A DNA stretch of 7,954 nt from Bacteroidales bacterium (GCA_025350365.1 JANXXY010000185.1:1-7954); one strand, 5' to 3'. Shown: positions 1-5,736, counted from the stretch's first letter. Notes: generated by a model from the sequence alone, not told the origin. A program made the numbers and translations.

Positions 1-249
1 CCAATATTTGAATATGCTCCCCGTAAAATAAAACTTGCCATAACCGGCCAGGGAAATGCTTCAAAAGAACAGGTCGCCTTTATCCTACAGCGATTGCTGG
101 CTCTTAAGGAAATTCCCGAAAACCTCGATGCAACCGATGGATTGGCTGCAGCAATGTGCCATTTTTATCAAAATAGGGCGATTAACGGGGTAAAATCGGT
201 TAAAGGCTGGAAGGATTTTATAAGTAAAAATCCCGAAAAACTAAAGTAG
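1..249 (+). CDS. ruvC: RuvC Holliday junction endonuclease, C-terminal part (5' end outside window)
   Basis: This is the last 82 codons of an open frame that enters from the left edge and ends at TAG. The visible protein reads EYAPRKIKLAITGQGNASKEQV and, further on, NLDATDGLAAAMCHFYQ, which is the C-terminal half of RuvC. RuvC is the dimeric nuclease that resolves Holliday junctions together with RuvAB. Of its four acidic catalytic residues, the last two (D138 and D141 in E. coli numbering) correspond to the two Asp of DATD here; the first two lie outside the window. The gene converges on the HIT gene, with 39 bp between the stop codons. I see no convincing GC-rich terminator in that gap. The identification is based on motif recognition and is strong; nothing looks broken in the visible part. 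Confidence 0.93.
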   Translation, partial: PIFEYAPRKIKLAITGQGNASKEQVAFILQRLLALKEIPENLDATDGLAAAMCHFYQNRAINGVKSVKGWKDFISKNPEKLK

Positions 250-288
250 TTTTCAAACTGTTATGTAAATTTATTTAAATGAGATGTC

Positions 289-690
289 TTAAACTGTTTG
301 AAACGCTTCCTTTATTTTTGCAGTAATTTCATTAAATTCTTCAGCGCTAAGTTTTAATTTGGGCTTTGAGAAGTCTATGTCATTTGCTCCATTGATGGGA
401 ACAAGATGAATGTGCGCATGTGGAACTTCGAGACCTAATACAGCGATGCCAATGCGTTTACAGGGTGTAACTTTTTCGATGGCATGAGCCACTTTTTTGG
501 CAAAAATCATTATTCCGCCAAGCAAAATATCATCAATATCAAATATGTAATCGACTTCTTTTTTAGGGATTACCAAGGTGTGACCTTTTGCTAAGGGATT
601 TATATCAAGAAATGCATAGTAATTATTGTCCTCGGCAATTTTATATGAAGGAATTTCACCGTTGACAATCTTTGAAAAAATAGAGGCCAT
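289..690 (-). CDS. HIT family nucleotide-binding hydrolase (Hint-like)
   Basis: This is a 133-residue protein of the histidine triad family, soluble and cytoplasmic. Family members hydrolyse nucleoside phosphoramidates or dinucleotides through a nucleotidyl-His intermediate; the exact substrate here is unknown. The N-terminus MASIFSKIVNGEIPSYKI and the segment AFLDINPLAKGHTLVIPK (about 26-43) are typical of Hint/HIT proteins. The triad motif HAHIHLV lies at residues 91-97, with His93 the expected nucleophile. I chose the ATG at 690 because the family's N-terminal motif begins there. An upstream in-frame start at 780 would add 30 unrelated residues and overlap greA. The start lies 7 bp after the greA stop, with no clear Shine-Dalgarno sequence, so the gene is probably translated from the greA transcript, possibly by coupling. 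The length is normal for the family. Confidence 0.93.
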   Translation of the reverse strand: MASIFSKIVNGEIPSYKIAEDNNYYAFLDINPLAKGHTLVIPKKEVDYIFDIDDILLGGIMIFAKKVAHAIEKVTPCKRIGIAVLGLEVPHAHIHLVPINGANDIDFSKPKLKLSAEEFNEITAKIKEAFQTV

Positions 691-697
691 AGTGCAG

Positions 698-1168
698 TTA
701 TCTTGATATATCCATAATTTCAAAAGACATTTTTCCCGAAGGAACATTGATTTCAACCACGTCGCCAAGTTTTTTACCAATCAAGCCTCTGGCAATGGGT
801 GTACTAACAGAAAGCTTGCCTTCTTTTAGATTAGCTTCCTGCTCGGCAACTAGAATATATTCCAAAATGGAATTGTTTTTTAAATTTTTGATCTTCACTC
901 TGTTCAATATCTGAACTTTCGAAGTGTCAATCCTGGATTCATCAATTACTCTTGAATTAGCAACAACATTTTCTAATTTGGCTATACGGGCTTCGAGCAT
1001 ACCTTGGGCTTCTTTAGCCGCATCATATTCCGCATTTTCTGACAAATCTCCCTTATCTCGCGCTTCAGCTATCTGACGAGACATGCTTGGACGCTCTACA
1101 GATGTTAGATGTTCCAATTCGTTTTTTAATTTATGCAATCCTTCTTCAGTTAGATAGGAAATAGCCAT
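698..1168 (-). CDS. greA: Transcription elongation factor GreA
   Basis: A 156-residue GreA, close to the usual 158. GreA enters the secondary channel of RNA polymerase and stimulates cleavage of backtracked transcripts. Residues 1-75 form the antiparallel coiled coil. At its tip, ARDKGDLSENAEYDAAKE (36-53) carries the conserved acidic residues D41 and E44, in the same numbering as E. coli. Residues about 80-156 form the FKBP-like domain, with GLIGKKLGDVVEINVPSG near the end. The ATG at 1168 is supported by a GGAGGAA ribosome binding site 7 nt upstream, and a Bacteroidota -7 promoter box lies about 75 nt upstream. It is the first gene of a two-gene operon with the HIT gene, an arrangement I recall from other Bacteroidales. 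All expected residues are present. Confidence 0.97.
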   Translation of the reverse strand: MAISYLTEEGLHKLKNELEHLTSVERPSMSRQIAEARDKGDLSENAEYDAAKEAQGMLEARIAKLENVVANSRVIDESRIDTSKVQILNRVKIKNLKNNSILEYILVAEQEANLKEGKLSVSTPIARGLIGKKLGDVVEINVPSGKMSFEIMDISR

Positions 1169-1175
1169 GATTTTA

Positions 1176-1182
1176 TTCCTCC
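1176..1182 (-). promoter_or_regulatory. Strong Shine-Dalgarno sequence of greA
   Basis: On the minus strand the sequence reads GGAGGAA, separated by 7 nt from the greA ATG. This is notable because most other starts in this window have no such motif, as is common in Bacteroidota. It fixes the greA start. Confidence 0.8.
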
Positions 1183-1242
1183 ATGATTTTAACTAATATA
1201 AAACAAAAAAGAATCCCGATTGCCCGAAACCCTTTTCCGATG

Positions 1243-1250
1243 CAAAAGTA
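1243..1250 (-). promoter_or_regulatory. Probable greA-HIT promoter (-7 box)
   Basis: The minus strand reads TACTTTTG followed by CA, matching the Bacteroidota primary sigma factor -7 consensus TAnnTTTG. It lies about 75 nt upstream of the greA ATG. No good TTTG -33 box is visible at the expected spacing; an AT-rich palindrome occupies that position. The transcription start should fall a few bases downstream, near 1236, giving a leader of roughly 70 nt. Confidence 0.6.
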
Positions 1251-1260
1251 ACGTTTTTAA

Positions 1261-1311
1261 TAAAACAATATGTTATATATGCTATATTATTATATAACTA
1301 TATCTGTTTTA
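1261..1311. repeat. AT-rich imperfect inverted repeat upstream of greA
   Basis: The arms are 1261-1279 and 1291-1311. They pair over 19 bp: TAAAACA with TGTTTTA, ATAT with ATAT, and GTTATATA with TATATAAC. The right arm has two single-base bulges (1299 and 1304), and the loop is 11 nt (1280-1290). The stem is almost entirely A/T and has no following T-run, so it does not look like a standard terminator. It sits directly upstream of the greA -7 box, covering the -33 region, so it could be a protein-binding site or a cruciform-prone element. Its function is unknown. Confidence 0.6.
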
Positions 1312-1380
1312 ATTAAATATGTTAAATGATTTGCTCCCGGTTTTTTCTCTAATTTACGAAAGGTTTTTTAAAAAGAAAAG

Positions 1381-1827
1381 TTAAAAGTATTTTCTATTTA
1401 TAATTTCAGAATAAATAATAGCCTTTCTGATTTCATTTTCATCCAAATCAATTATTCCTTTTAAATAGCCTCCGTCTTGTTGATTACTGACTGAAATAAC
1501 AGATAAATTCTCAAAAGGTTTTAAAGAACCATTCTGAAAATTTGAATAAATAGGACTCATTTCAAATTGGAGTGTTTTAACTGGTTCTTTTTCAGTAGTC
1601 AATAATTCTCTTTGGGGATATGTTTTTTCAATTTCTGGTTCCTCCCCAATTATTTTCCCAAAAACATTTTCAAGCTCTCGTTGCCATGGCGCCTGAGGGG
1701 TTGGACTATCCTCAACAGGTCGCGGAGCTGTTTGATTTTTATTCTTATTTTTTCTAATAGCGCTAACAATCAGTAAAACTACACTGATAATAATATAAAC
1801 GAGGTTACTTGATTCAGCTTTCATCAT
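1381..1827 (-). CDS. Hypothetical membrane-anchored protein with conserved C-terminal segment
   Basis: A 148-residue protein with no function I can name. After a short N-terminus (MMKAESSN) there is one hydrophobic segment (about 8-24, LVYIIISVVLLIVSA), followed at once by the positive stretch RKNKNKN. This predicts a single membrane anchor with the rest of the protein in the cytoplasm. A Pro-rich linker (about 34-48) and a low-complexity middle follow. The C-terminus, about 124-148 and ending IRKAIIYSEIINRKYF, resembles the conserved tail of small uncharacterised Bacteroidales proteins that I recall from this order. The start is a double ATG just 3 bp after the stop of the upstream gene, so the two are almost certainly one operon. 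No ribosome binding site is visible, and coupled translation is likely. No clear terminator follows the stop. Confidence 0.75.
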   Translation of the reverse strand: MMKAESSNLVYIIISVVLLIVSAIRKNKNKNQTAPRPVEDSPTPQAPWQRELENVFGKIIGEEPEIEKTYPQRELLTTEKEPVKTLQFEMSPIYSNFQNGSLKPFENLSVISVSNQQDGGYLKGIIDLDENEIRKAIIYSEIINRKYF

Positions 1828-1830
1828 TAT

Positions 1831-2127
1831 TTAATGTCTACGTCTAAATATTCGTTTAAAAAATGGTTCGTGATACCGGTCGTTATTTTGATCGGCTTGT
1901 TTTCGCGTTTGCTTCATCCTTTTTTTTGTTTCAGCTGTTTGCATGTCCATTCTATGCGCAACATCTTTTTTCTTGGCTTTTTCGTATGCTGCCTTTTGAT
2001 TATCTTTTTGATTATCTGCTTTCTTTTGGGCTTTTTCAGCCTTTCTGGATTGTGTGTAAGCTTCCTGTGAAAACGAAACACCAATTAAAATCAGCAACAG
2101 AACAATTATCTTACGAAGCAATTGCAT
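1831..2127 (-). CDS. Small basic exported protein, coiled-coil or disordered, unknown function
   Basis: A 98-residue protein. Residues 1-20 (MQLLRKIIVLLLILIGVSFS) form a clear Sec signal peptide with cleavage likely near residue 20; there is no lipobox Cys. The mature part is rich in Lys, Ala and Gln and strongly basic: about 24 Lys/Arg against 11 Asp/Glu after residue 20. It ends in a short aromatic-basic tail, EPFFKRIFRRRH. The composition suggests a helical or disordered periplasmic protein, perhaps one that binds an acidic partner, but that is inference. It contains a perfect DNQK-DNQK repeat (residues 38-45) from a 12-bp tandem duplication. It is the first gene of a two-gene unit, and a consensus -7 box lies 43 nt upstream inside the facing lipoprotein gene. 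Open frames on the opposite strand across it look like shadows. Confidence 0.75.
   Translation of the reverse strand: MQLLRKIIVLLLILIGVSFSQEAYTQSRKAEKAQKKADNQKDNQKAAYEKAKKKDVAHRMDMQTAETKKRMKQTRKQADQNNDRYHEPFFKRIFRRRH
1994..2017. repeat. 12-bp perfect tandem duplication inside a coding region
   Basis: TTTTGATTATCT occurs twice in a row. On the minus strand it encodes the repeated DNQK of the small basic exported protein. The unit is a multiple of three, so changes in copy number would keep the frame. Confidence 0.85.
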
Positions 2128-2134
2128 ACCTTTG
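2127..2134 (+). promoter_or_regulatory. Probable promoter (-7 box) of the Rieske-like lipoprotein gene
   Basis: The plus strand reads TACCTTTG, an exact match to the Bacteroidota -7 consensus, ending 19 nt before the ATG at 2154. The predicted leader is very short, about 13 nt. The box touches the start codon of the opposite gene. It is the left half of a perfect 10-bp inverted repeat, TACCTTTGAT (2127-2136) with ATCAAAGGTA (2168-2177). I see no TTTG -33 box at the usual spacing. Confidence 0.55.
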
Positions 2135-2153
2135 ATCCCGAAAATTATACTGT

Positions 2154-2585
2154 ATGAAATTCAACAAATCAAAGGTAAAGAAAATTTTTGTATTTATTCT
2201 TTTGATATTTTCTATAAGTACCTGCAAAAATGAAGTTATTGATATAATGCCTAATGTTCATTTTACGGCGTATGTAAGTTCGGGAGAATTAGCAAACTTA
2301 GGTGTAACATCTGCGATACTGAAAGATGGCGGATATGGGGGTCTAATTATTTATCGAAAAAATAATGAGGAATATCTTGCTTTCGAAAGATTATGCACCT
2401 ATTATCCCAATGATACAGCAATAGTTGTTTTGGATAAAGATCAGCAGACGGCTACTTGTCCAAAATGCAAATCAACGTTTTTGTTATCTGCTGATGGCTA
2501 TAAAAACAATAATGGACCTGCTAAACTTCCTCTAAAGCAATATTCATGTATTCCTTCCCCAAATCGATTGACTATTGTAAATTAA
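2154..2585 (+). CDS. Rieske-like ferredoxin-fold lipoprotein lacking the His ligands
   Basis: A 143-residue protein. A basic N-terminus, hydrophobic stretch (11-22) and Cys24 in the context SIST-C suggest a lipoprotein signal; the Thr before Cys is not the canonical lipobox, so anchoring is probable rather than certain. The rest resembles the Rieske [2Fe-2S] fold: a GLIIYR strand (63-68), a first loop RLCTYYP (79-85), a second loop CPKCKSTF (102-109), then GPAKLPLKQY (121-130). True Rieske proteins use C-x-H and C-x-x-H. Here the positions are C81-T-Y83 and C102-x-x-C105, so both His ligands are replaced. The cluster may be absent, or the Cys residues may bind another metal or form a disulfide; I recall similar variants in Bacteroidales. 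The gene stands alone, faces the basic exported protein operon and ends in a bidirectional terminator. Confidence 0.7.
   Translation: MKFNKSKVKKIFVFILLIFSISTCKNEVIDIMPNVHFTAYVSSGELANLGVTSAILKDGGYGGLIIYRKNNEEYLAFERLCTYYPNDTAIVVLDKDQQTATCPKCKSTFLLSADGYKNNNGPAKLPLKQYSCIPSPNRLTIVN
2170..2177 (-). promoter_or_regulatory. Probable promoter (-7 box) of the basic exported protein operon
   Basis: The minus strand reads TACCTTTG, 42 nt before the ATG at 2127. The box lies inside the first codons of the facing lipoprotein gene, so transcription from it would overlap the 5' end of that gene's transcript. It is the right half of the 10-bp inverted repeat. No -33 box is evident. Confidence 0.5.
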
Positions 2586-2614
2586 AAAGGCCACCGAAAA
2601 CCAGTGGCCTTTTT
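2584..2614. terminator. Bidirectional intrinsic terminator between the lipoprotein gene and ahcY
   Basis: AAAAAGGCCAC (2584-2594) pairs perfectly with GTGGCCTTTTT (2604-2614) around a 9-nt loop. The GC core is flanked by an A-run on one side and a T-run on the other, so it can end transcripts from both directions. It overlaps the last bases of the lipoprotein stop codon and lies 14 bp beyond the ahcY stop. Confidence 0.92.
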
Positions 2615-2628
2615 AATTATATAGGTTA

Positions 2629-4050
2629 TTAATACCTGTAATGTTCCGGTTTGTATGGACCATCAGGTGATACACCAAGGTATTCGGACTGTTCTTTTGA
2701 AAGCGTAGTAAGCTTAACGCCTAATTGATCCAAATGCAGCCGGGCTACTTCTTCATCCAATTTCTTGGAGAGTCGGTATACGTCAACTTTATACTCATTC
2801 TTCCATAAATCTAACTGAGCAAGCGTTTGGTTGGTGAATGAATTACTCATTACAAACGATGGATGGCCGGTGGCACAACCCAGGTTTACCAACCTGCCTT
2901 CGGCAAGAAGAAACAGTGCATTACCGGTGGGGAATACATACTTATCTACCTGCGGTTTAATGTTTACATGCTTAATTCCAGGGAAATTAACCAGTTTATC
3001 AACCTGAATTTCATTATCAAAATGGCCGATATTACAAACAATGGCTTGATCCTTCATCTTTTTCAGATGATCAATCGTTATCACATCCTTGTTACCGGTG
3101 GTAGTTACATAAATATTGCCTTCTTTTATAGCATCTTCCATGGTTGTTACTTCAAAGCCTTCCATAGCTGCCTGCAATGCGCAAATCGGATCTATCTCAG
3201 TTACTAAAACCCGTGCGCCATATGATTTCATTGACCTGGCACAACCTTTTCCGACATCGCCATAACCAAGCACAACAACAACTTTTCCGGCAATCATCAC
3301 ATCGGTGGCACGTTTAATACCATCGGCAAGCGATTCCTGGCAACCGTATAGATTGTCGAATTTCGACTTGGTAACAGAATCATTAACATTGATGGCAGGA
3401 AAAAGCAATTCTCCTTTTTCTTTCATCTGGTATAAACGATGCACTCCTGTGGTGGTTTCTTCTGATACTCCTTTCATTTCTTTTGCAAAACGATGCCATT
3501 TTCCAGAGTCTTCGGCTAAAATCTTTTTTAAAAGATTGAGGATGACACCTTCTTCTTTATTTTCGGGTTTTTTATTGAGAATAGATGGGTCGTTTTCAGC
3601 TTTATATCCTAAGTGTATTAATAAAGTGGCATCACCACCATCATCCACAATGAGATTAGGCCCTTTTCCACCAGGGAAATTCAACGCTTGTTCTGTACAC
3701 CACCAGTATTCTTCGAGGGATTCACCTTTCCAGGCAAAAACAGGTATGCCTGACTTTGCAATAGCAGCTGCTGCGTGATCCTGTGTTGAGAATATATTAC
3801 AACTCACCCATCTTACGTCTGCTCCAAGTTCCTTTAGTGTTTCAATTAATACCGCAGTTTGAATGGTCATGTGCAGAGAGCCCATGATCCTTGATCCCTT
3901 AAGCGGTTTTTGAGCAGCATAACGTGCCCGGATAGCCATCAAACCCGGCATTTCCCTTTCAGCAATTTCTATCTCTTTACGTCCAAAATCGGCCAGACTG
4001 ATGTCGGCAACCTTGTACGGCAAACTTTCTAAAAGAACTTCTGTTTTCAT
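2629..4050 (-). CDS. ahcY: S-adenosylhomocysteine hydrolase (adenosylhomocysteinase)
   Basis: A 473-residue enzyme of the methyl cycle. It reversibly splits S-adenosylhomocysteine into adenosine and homocysteine with bound NAD, and acts in the cytoplasm as a tetramer. Visible landmarks are SLHMT (58-62), VDDGGD (135-140), EETTTG (197-202), and NVNDSVTKSKFDNLYGCQES (221-240) with K228 and D232 at the substrate site. Also present are the NAD-binding GYGDVGKG (262-269), IGHFDNE (341-347), HPSFVMSNSFTNQTLAQ (396-412) and the C-terminal K467/Y471 that reach the neighbouring subunit's NAD. The extra segment at about 150-192 marks the long bacterial form, compared with about 430 residues in mammals. 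The gene ends in two tandem TAA codons. It follows ribF by 47 bp but has its own probable promoter; the short leader leaves no room for an SAH riboswitch. All key residues are present. Confidence 0.98.
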   Translation of the reverse strand: MKTEVLLESLPYKVADISLADFGRKEIEIAEREMPGLMAIRARYAAQKPLKGSRIMGSLHMTIQTAVLIETLKELGADVRWVSCNIFSTQDHAAAAIAKSGIPVFAWKGESLEEYWWCTEQALNFPGGKGPNLIVDDGGDATLLIHLGYKAENDPSILNKKPENKEEGVILNLLKKILAEDSGKWHRFAKEMKGVSEETTTGVHRLYQMKEKGELLFPAINVNDSVTKSKFDNLYGCQESLADGIKRATDVMIAGKVVVVLGYGDVGKGCARSMKSYGARVLVTEIDPICALQAAMEGFEVTTMEDAIKEGNIYVTTTGNKDVITIDHLKKMKDQAIVCNIGHFDNEIQVDKLVNFPGIKHVNIKPQVDKYVFPTGNALFLLAEGRLVNLGCATGHPSFVMSNSFTNQTLAQLDLWKNEYKVDVYRLSKKLDEEVARLHLDQLGVKLTTLSKEQSEYLGVSPDGPYKPEHYRY

Positions 4051-4080
4051 CTTAATTAATTAATCGTTTATAATGGATTG

Positions 4081-4088
4081 CAAAATTA
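4081..4088 (-). promoter_or_regulatory. Probable ahcY promoter (-7 box)
   Basis: The minus strand reads TAATTTTG followed by CA, matching TAnnTTTG, about 30 nt upstream of the ahcY ATG in the short gap after ribF. The -33 region would lie in the 3' end of ribF, and no TTTG is seen there. This suggests ahcY can be transcribed independently of ribF. Confidence 0.5.
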
Positions 4089-4097
4089 TAATATTAG

Positions 4098-5030
4098 TTA
4101 CTTTACTCCTAATATTTTAGTTACTTCTTCTCTATCGTTGCCGAGTTGCTTTGTTAATTGATCTAATCCTGAGAATTTAACCTCGTCGCGTATTCGACTT
4201 TGAAAAAAAAGTGTGATTTCTTTACCATAAATGTCTCCCTGAAATCCAATGATATGAGCTTCGATTGACAAATGAGGAGTTGTCTCGTTTAGTGTTGGCC
4301 GAAAACCAATGTTAAGCATTGCGGGATAAAGCGTATGTTCGATTTTTACCCAAATAGCATAGACTCCGGGTTTTGGAATGATTTTGAAGTTGTGCGAAAC
4401 TTTGATATTTGCTGTTGGATACCCGATGGTTCGACCAATTTTATTTCCAACAATAACATTGCCTGATAATTGATACTGATACCCAAGGTACTTGTTAGCT
4501 GTTTCAATATCTCCGTCCTGCAAAGCTTTTCTAATAAGAGTGGAGCTGATATTGACGTTATTTATTGATATTGGAGTAAGCAGTTTGGCTGTGAATTTGT
4601 AAGTAGTGGCATATTGTAATATTTGATCGAAATCTCCAAGCCGGTCATGACCAAAATGATGGTTATATCCTATAATTAAATTACTTACATGTAATTTAGC
4701 AACAAGTATGTCCGAAATATACTCTTTGGAAGATAATTTTGAAAACTCAGGTGTAAATGGAATCAAAACAACATGCCCTATTCCATTTTTTTCGAGCAGC
4801 TCTAATTTTTCTTCAATGGAATTGATAAGTTTGAGAGAATCATCTTTTTTTAAGACTTCTCTCGGATGGGGCCAAAATGTAACAACTACTGATTCTCCCT
4901 TAACCGATGATGCTACATCAATTACTCGCTTAAGAATTTCCTGATGGCCAAGATGCACGCCATCAAAAACACCCGATGTAATTACCGGCCTTTGTACTTT
5001 AAAACTATTATAATTATCGTGAATTTTCAA
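4098..5030 (-). CDS. ribF: Bifunctional riboflavin kinase / FAD synthetase, TTG start
   Basis: A 310-residue bifunctional enzyme that phosphorylates riboflavin to FMN and then adenylates FMN to FAD in the cytoplasm. The N-terminal adenylyltransferase domain (about 1-185) has SGVFDGVHLGHQ (19-30) with the H26-x-G-H29 nucleotidyltransferase motif, FWPHP (52-56), GYNHHFGHDRLGD (121-133) and ISSTLIRKAL (161-170). The C-terminal kinase domain (about 186-310) has GRTIGYPTANI (199-209) with the PTAN motif, PGVYA (221-225), NIGFRPT (240-246) and the probable catalytic Glu257. The start is TTG at 5030: an in-frame TGA lies five codons upstream with no ATG or GTG between, and the next usable start would remove the HxGH motif. 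Residues 1-15 match the usual family N-terminus. There is no Shine-Dalgarno sequence. It lies 75 bp after the siaC-like gene and may share its transcript. Confidence 0.96.
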   Translation of the reverse strand: MKIHDNYNSFKVQRPVITSGVFDGVHLGHQEILKRVIDVASSVKGESVVVTFWPHPREVLKKDDSLKLINSIEEKLELLEKNGIGHVVLIPFTPEFSKLSSKEYISDILVAKLHVSNLIIGYNHHFGHDRLGDFDQILQYATTYKFTAKLLTPISINNVNISSTLIRKALQDGDIETANKYLGYQYQLSGNVIVGNKIGRTIGYPTANIKVSHNFKIIPKPGVYAIWVKIEHTLYPAMLNIGFRPTLNETTPHLSIEAHIIGFQGDIYGKEITLFFQSRIRDEVKFSGLDQLTKQLGNDREEVTKILGVK

Positions 5031-5105
5031 TGTTGATAAAATTCAGGGTTTGGAAATAGAAACACCAAAAGGGAAATAAAAAGTTAGTGGTAATTTGAAT
5101 GGATA

Positions 5106-5516
5106 TTATTCGCTGGAGATAAACTCATCGAGTCGGCCAATACTGGGTTCACTTTCGATGAAATTAAAAGGAGATTTAATAAAGGACTTCAAATGAATGC
5201 CAAGATCAAGCATGTCATCGTCGCCTTCTTCATAATACCAATTGATAGACATGTCATGCCCTTTATCATAAATATCGTCAAGTGCTTTTAAAATATCAAA
5301 AACGCATTTTGATGAAGATGTATCAAGATAATCGAAATTGAAATTAACAATTGTTTTAAAATCATTTTCAGGACGATAACCCTTTATCCAATCGATAATC
5401 GGTTTGAATATTTTTTTTGAATCCTCAGGAATAGACCTTCCGCTAAATTGGAATAGACCATTATCAAGGCTTACATATGGAGATTTCGATGTTTTATTAA
5501 TCAGCAGTTTTTCCAT
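5106..5516 (-). CDS. SiaC-family regulatory phosphoprotein (DUF1987)
   Basis: A 136-residue cytoplasmic protein with the DUF1987/SiaC pattern: FSGRSIPEDS (24-33), a W-I-K-GY segment (43-47), NFNFDYLDTSSSK (58-70), then an amphipathic helix and NWYYEEGDDDM (92-102). In Pseudomonas aeruginosa SiaC, the Thr in the matching TSS motif (T68) is phosphorylated by the kinase SiaB and dephosphorylated by the phosphatase SiaA, and unphosphorylated SiaC activates the diguanylate cyclase SiaD. The equivalent here is Thr66, followed by Ser67 and Ser68. Unlike that operon, no siaA (PP2C), siaB or GGDEF gene is next to it; the neighbours are ribF and fcl. The partner and output are therefore unknown, and a switch role is inference from the family. 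The ATG at 5516 has a modest AGGA 10 nt upstream. Confidence 0.85.
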   Translation of the reverse strand: MEKLLINKTSKSPYVSLDNGLFQFSGRSIPEDSKKIFKPIIDWIKGYRPENDFKTIVNFNFDYLDTSSSKCVFDILKALDDIYDKGHDMSINWYYEEGDDDMLDLGIHLKSFIKSPFNFIESEPSIGRLDEFISSE

Positions 5517-5560
5517 TATTTTTAATTCCTGAACGAACGATTAAAAATCAATTTATAAAT

Positions 5561-5568
5561 CAAAAATA
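5561..5568 (-). promoter_or_regulatory. Candidate promoter (-7 box) of the siaC-like gene
   Basis: The minus strand reads TATTTTTG, which fits TAnnTTTG, 44 nt upstream of the ATG. A second match, TACATTTG, lies at 5658-5665. The region is very AT-rich, so chance matches are likely, and neither has a clear -33 box. A promoter somewhere in 5517-5690 is expected because a terminator precedes it. Confidence 0.35.
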
Positions 5569-5690
5569 CCAAAAAACTATTAAAATTAATAGATTTAACA
5601 TGCATTATAAATCACCATTAGCTATTAATTTATTTAGTTATTTTGTTTGGCAATACACAAATGTATTAATTTACTTTTAATTATAAACTA

Positions 5691-5736
5691 AAATGAAGCA
5701 AGTTAAATACAAACTGCGTATTAACTTGCTTCATTT
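5691..5736 (-). terminator. Hairpin terminator of the gmd-fcl transcript
   Basis: A perfect 16-bp stem pairs 5691-5706 (AAATGAAGCAAGTTAA) with 5721-5736. The loop is 14 nt and can add three more pairs (TAC with GTA). It starts 22 bp beyond the fcl stop. On the minus strand the stem ends in ATTT and is followed by TAGTTTATAATT, a U-rich but interrupted tail. The stem is not GC-rich, yet its length should make it stable. It separates fcl from the siaC-like gene. Confidence 0.75.

Noticed and set aside
251..303. An 8-bp inverted repeat (TTTCAAAC with GTTTGAAA) between the ends of ruvC and the HIT gene, as a possible terminator.
   Set aside because: The arms are short and AT-rich with a loop of 37 nt, and no T-run follows. 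It is too weak to call.
688..780. A longer HIT protein starting at 780, with 30 extra N-terminal residues.
   Set aside because: The extension has no similarity to the family N-terminus and overlaps greA. The motif MASIFSKIVNGEIPSYK begins at the ATG at 690, just after the greA stop.
1834..2135. Two plus-strand open frames over the basic exported protein gene, rich in Phe, Leu and Cys.
   Set aside because: They are the reverse reading of Lys-rich codons. The minus-strand frame has a clean signal peptide, a promoter and an operon partner.
2863..3778. Plus-strand open frames opposite ahcY.
   Set aside because: They lie entirely inside a full-length, motif-complete ahcY and encode nothing recognisable, so they are shadows.
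4051..4097. A possible SAH or SAM riboswitch before ahcY.
   Set aside because: The gap is only 47 bp, and the -7 box leaves a leader of about 20-25 nt, too short for either riboswitch.
5031..5105. A separate promoter or terminator between the siaC-like gene and ribF.
   Set aside because: I found no TAnnTTTG box on the minus strand and no hairpin with a T-run in these 75 bases. Co-transcription is simpler.
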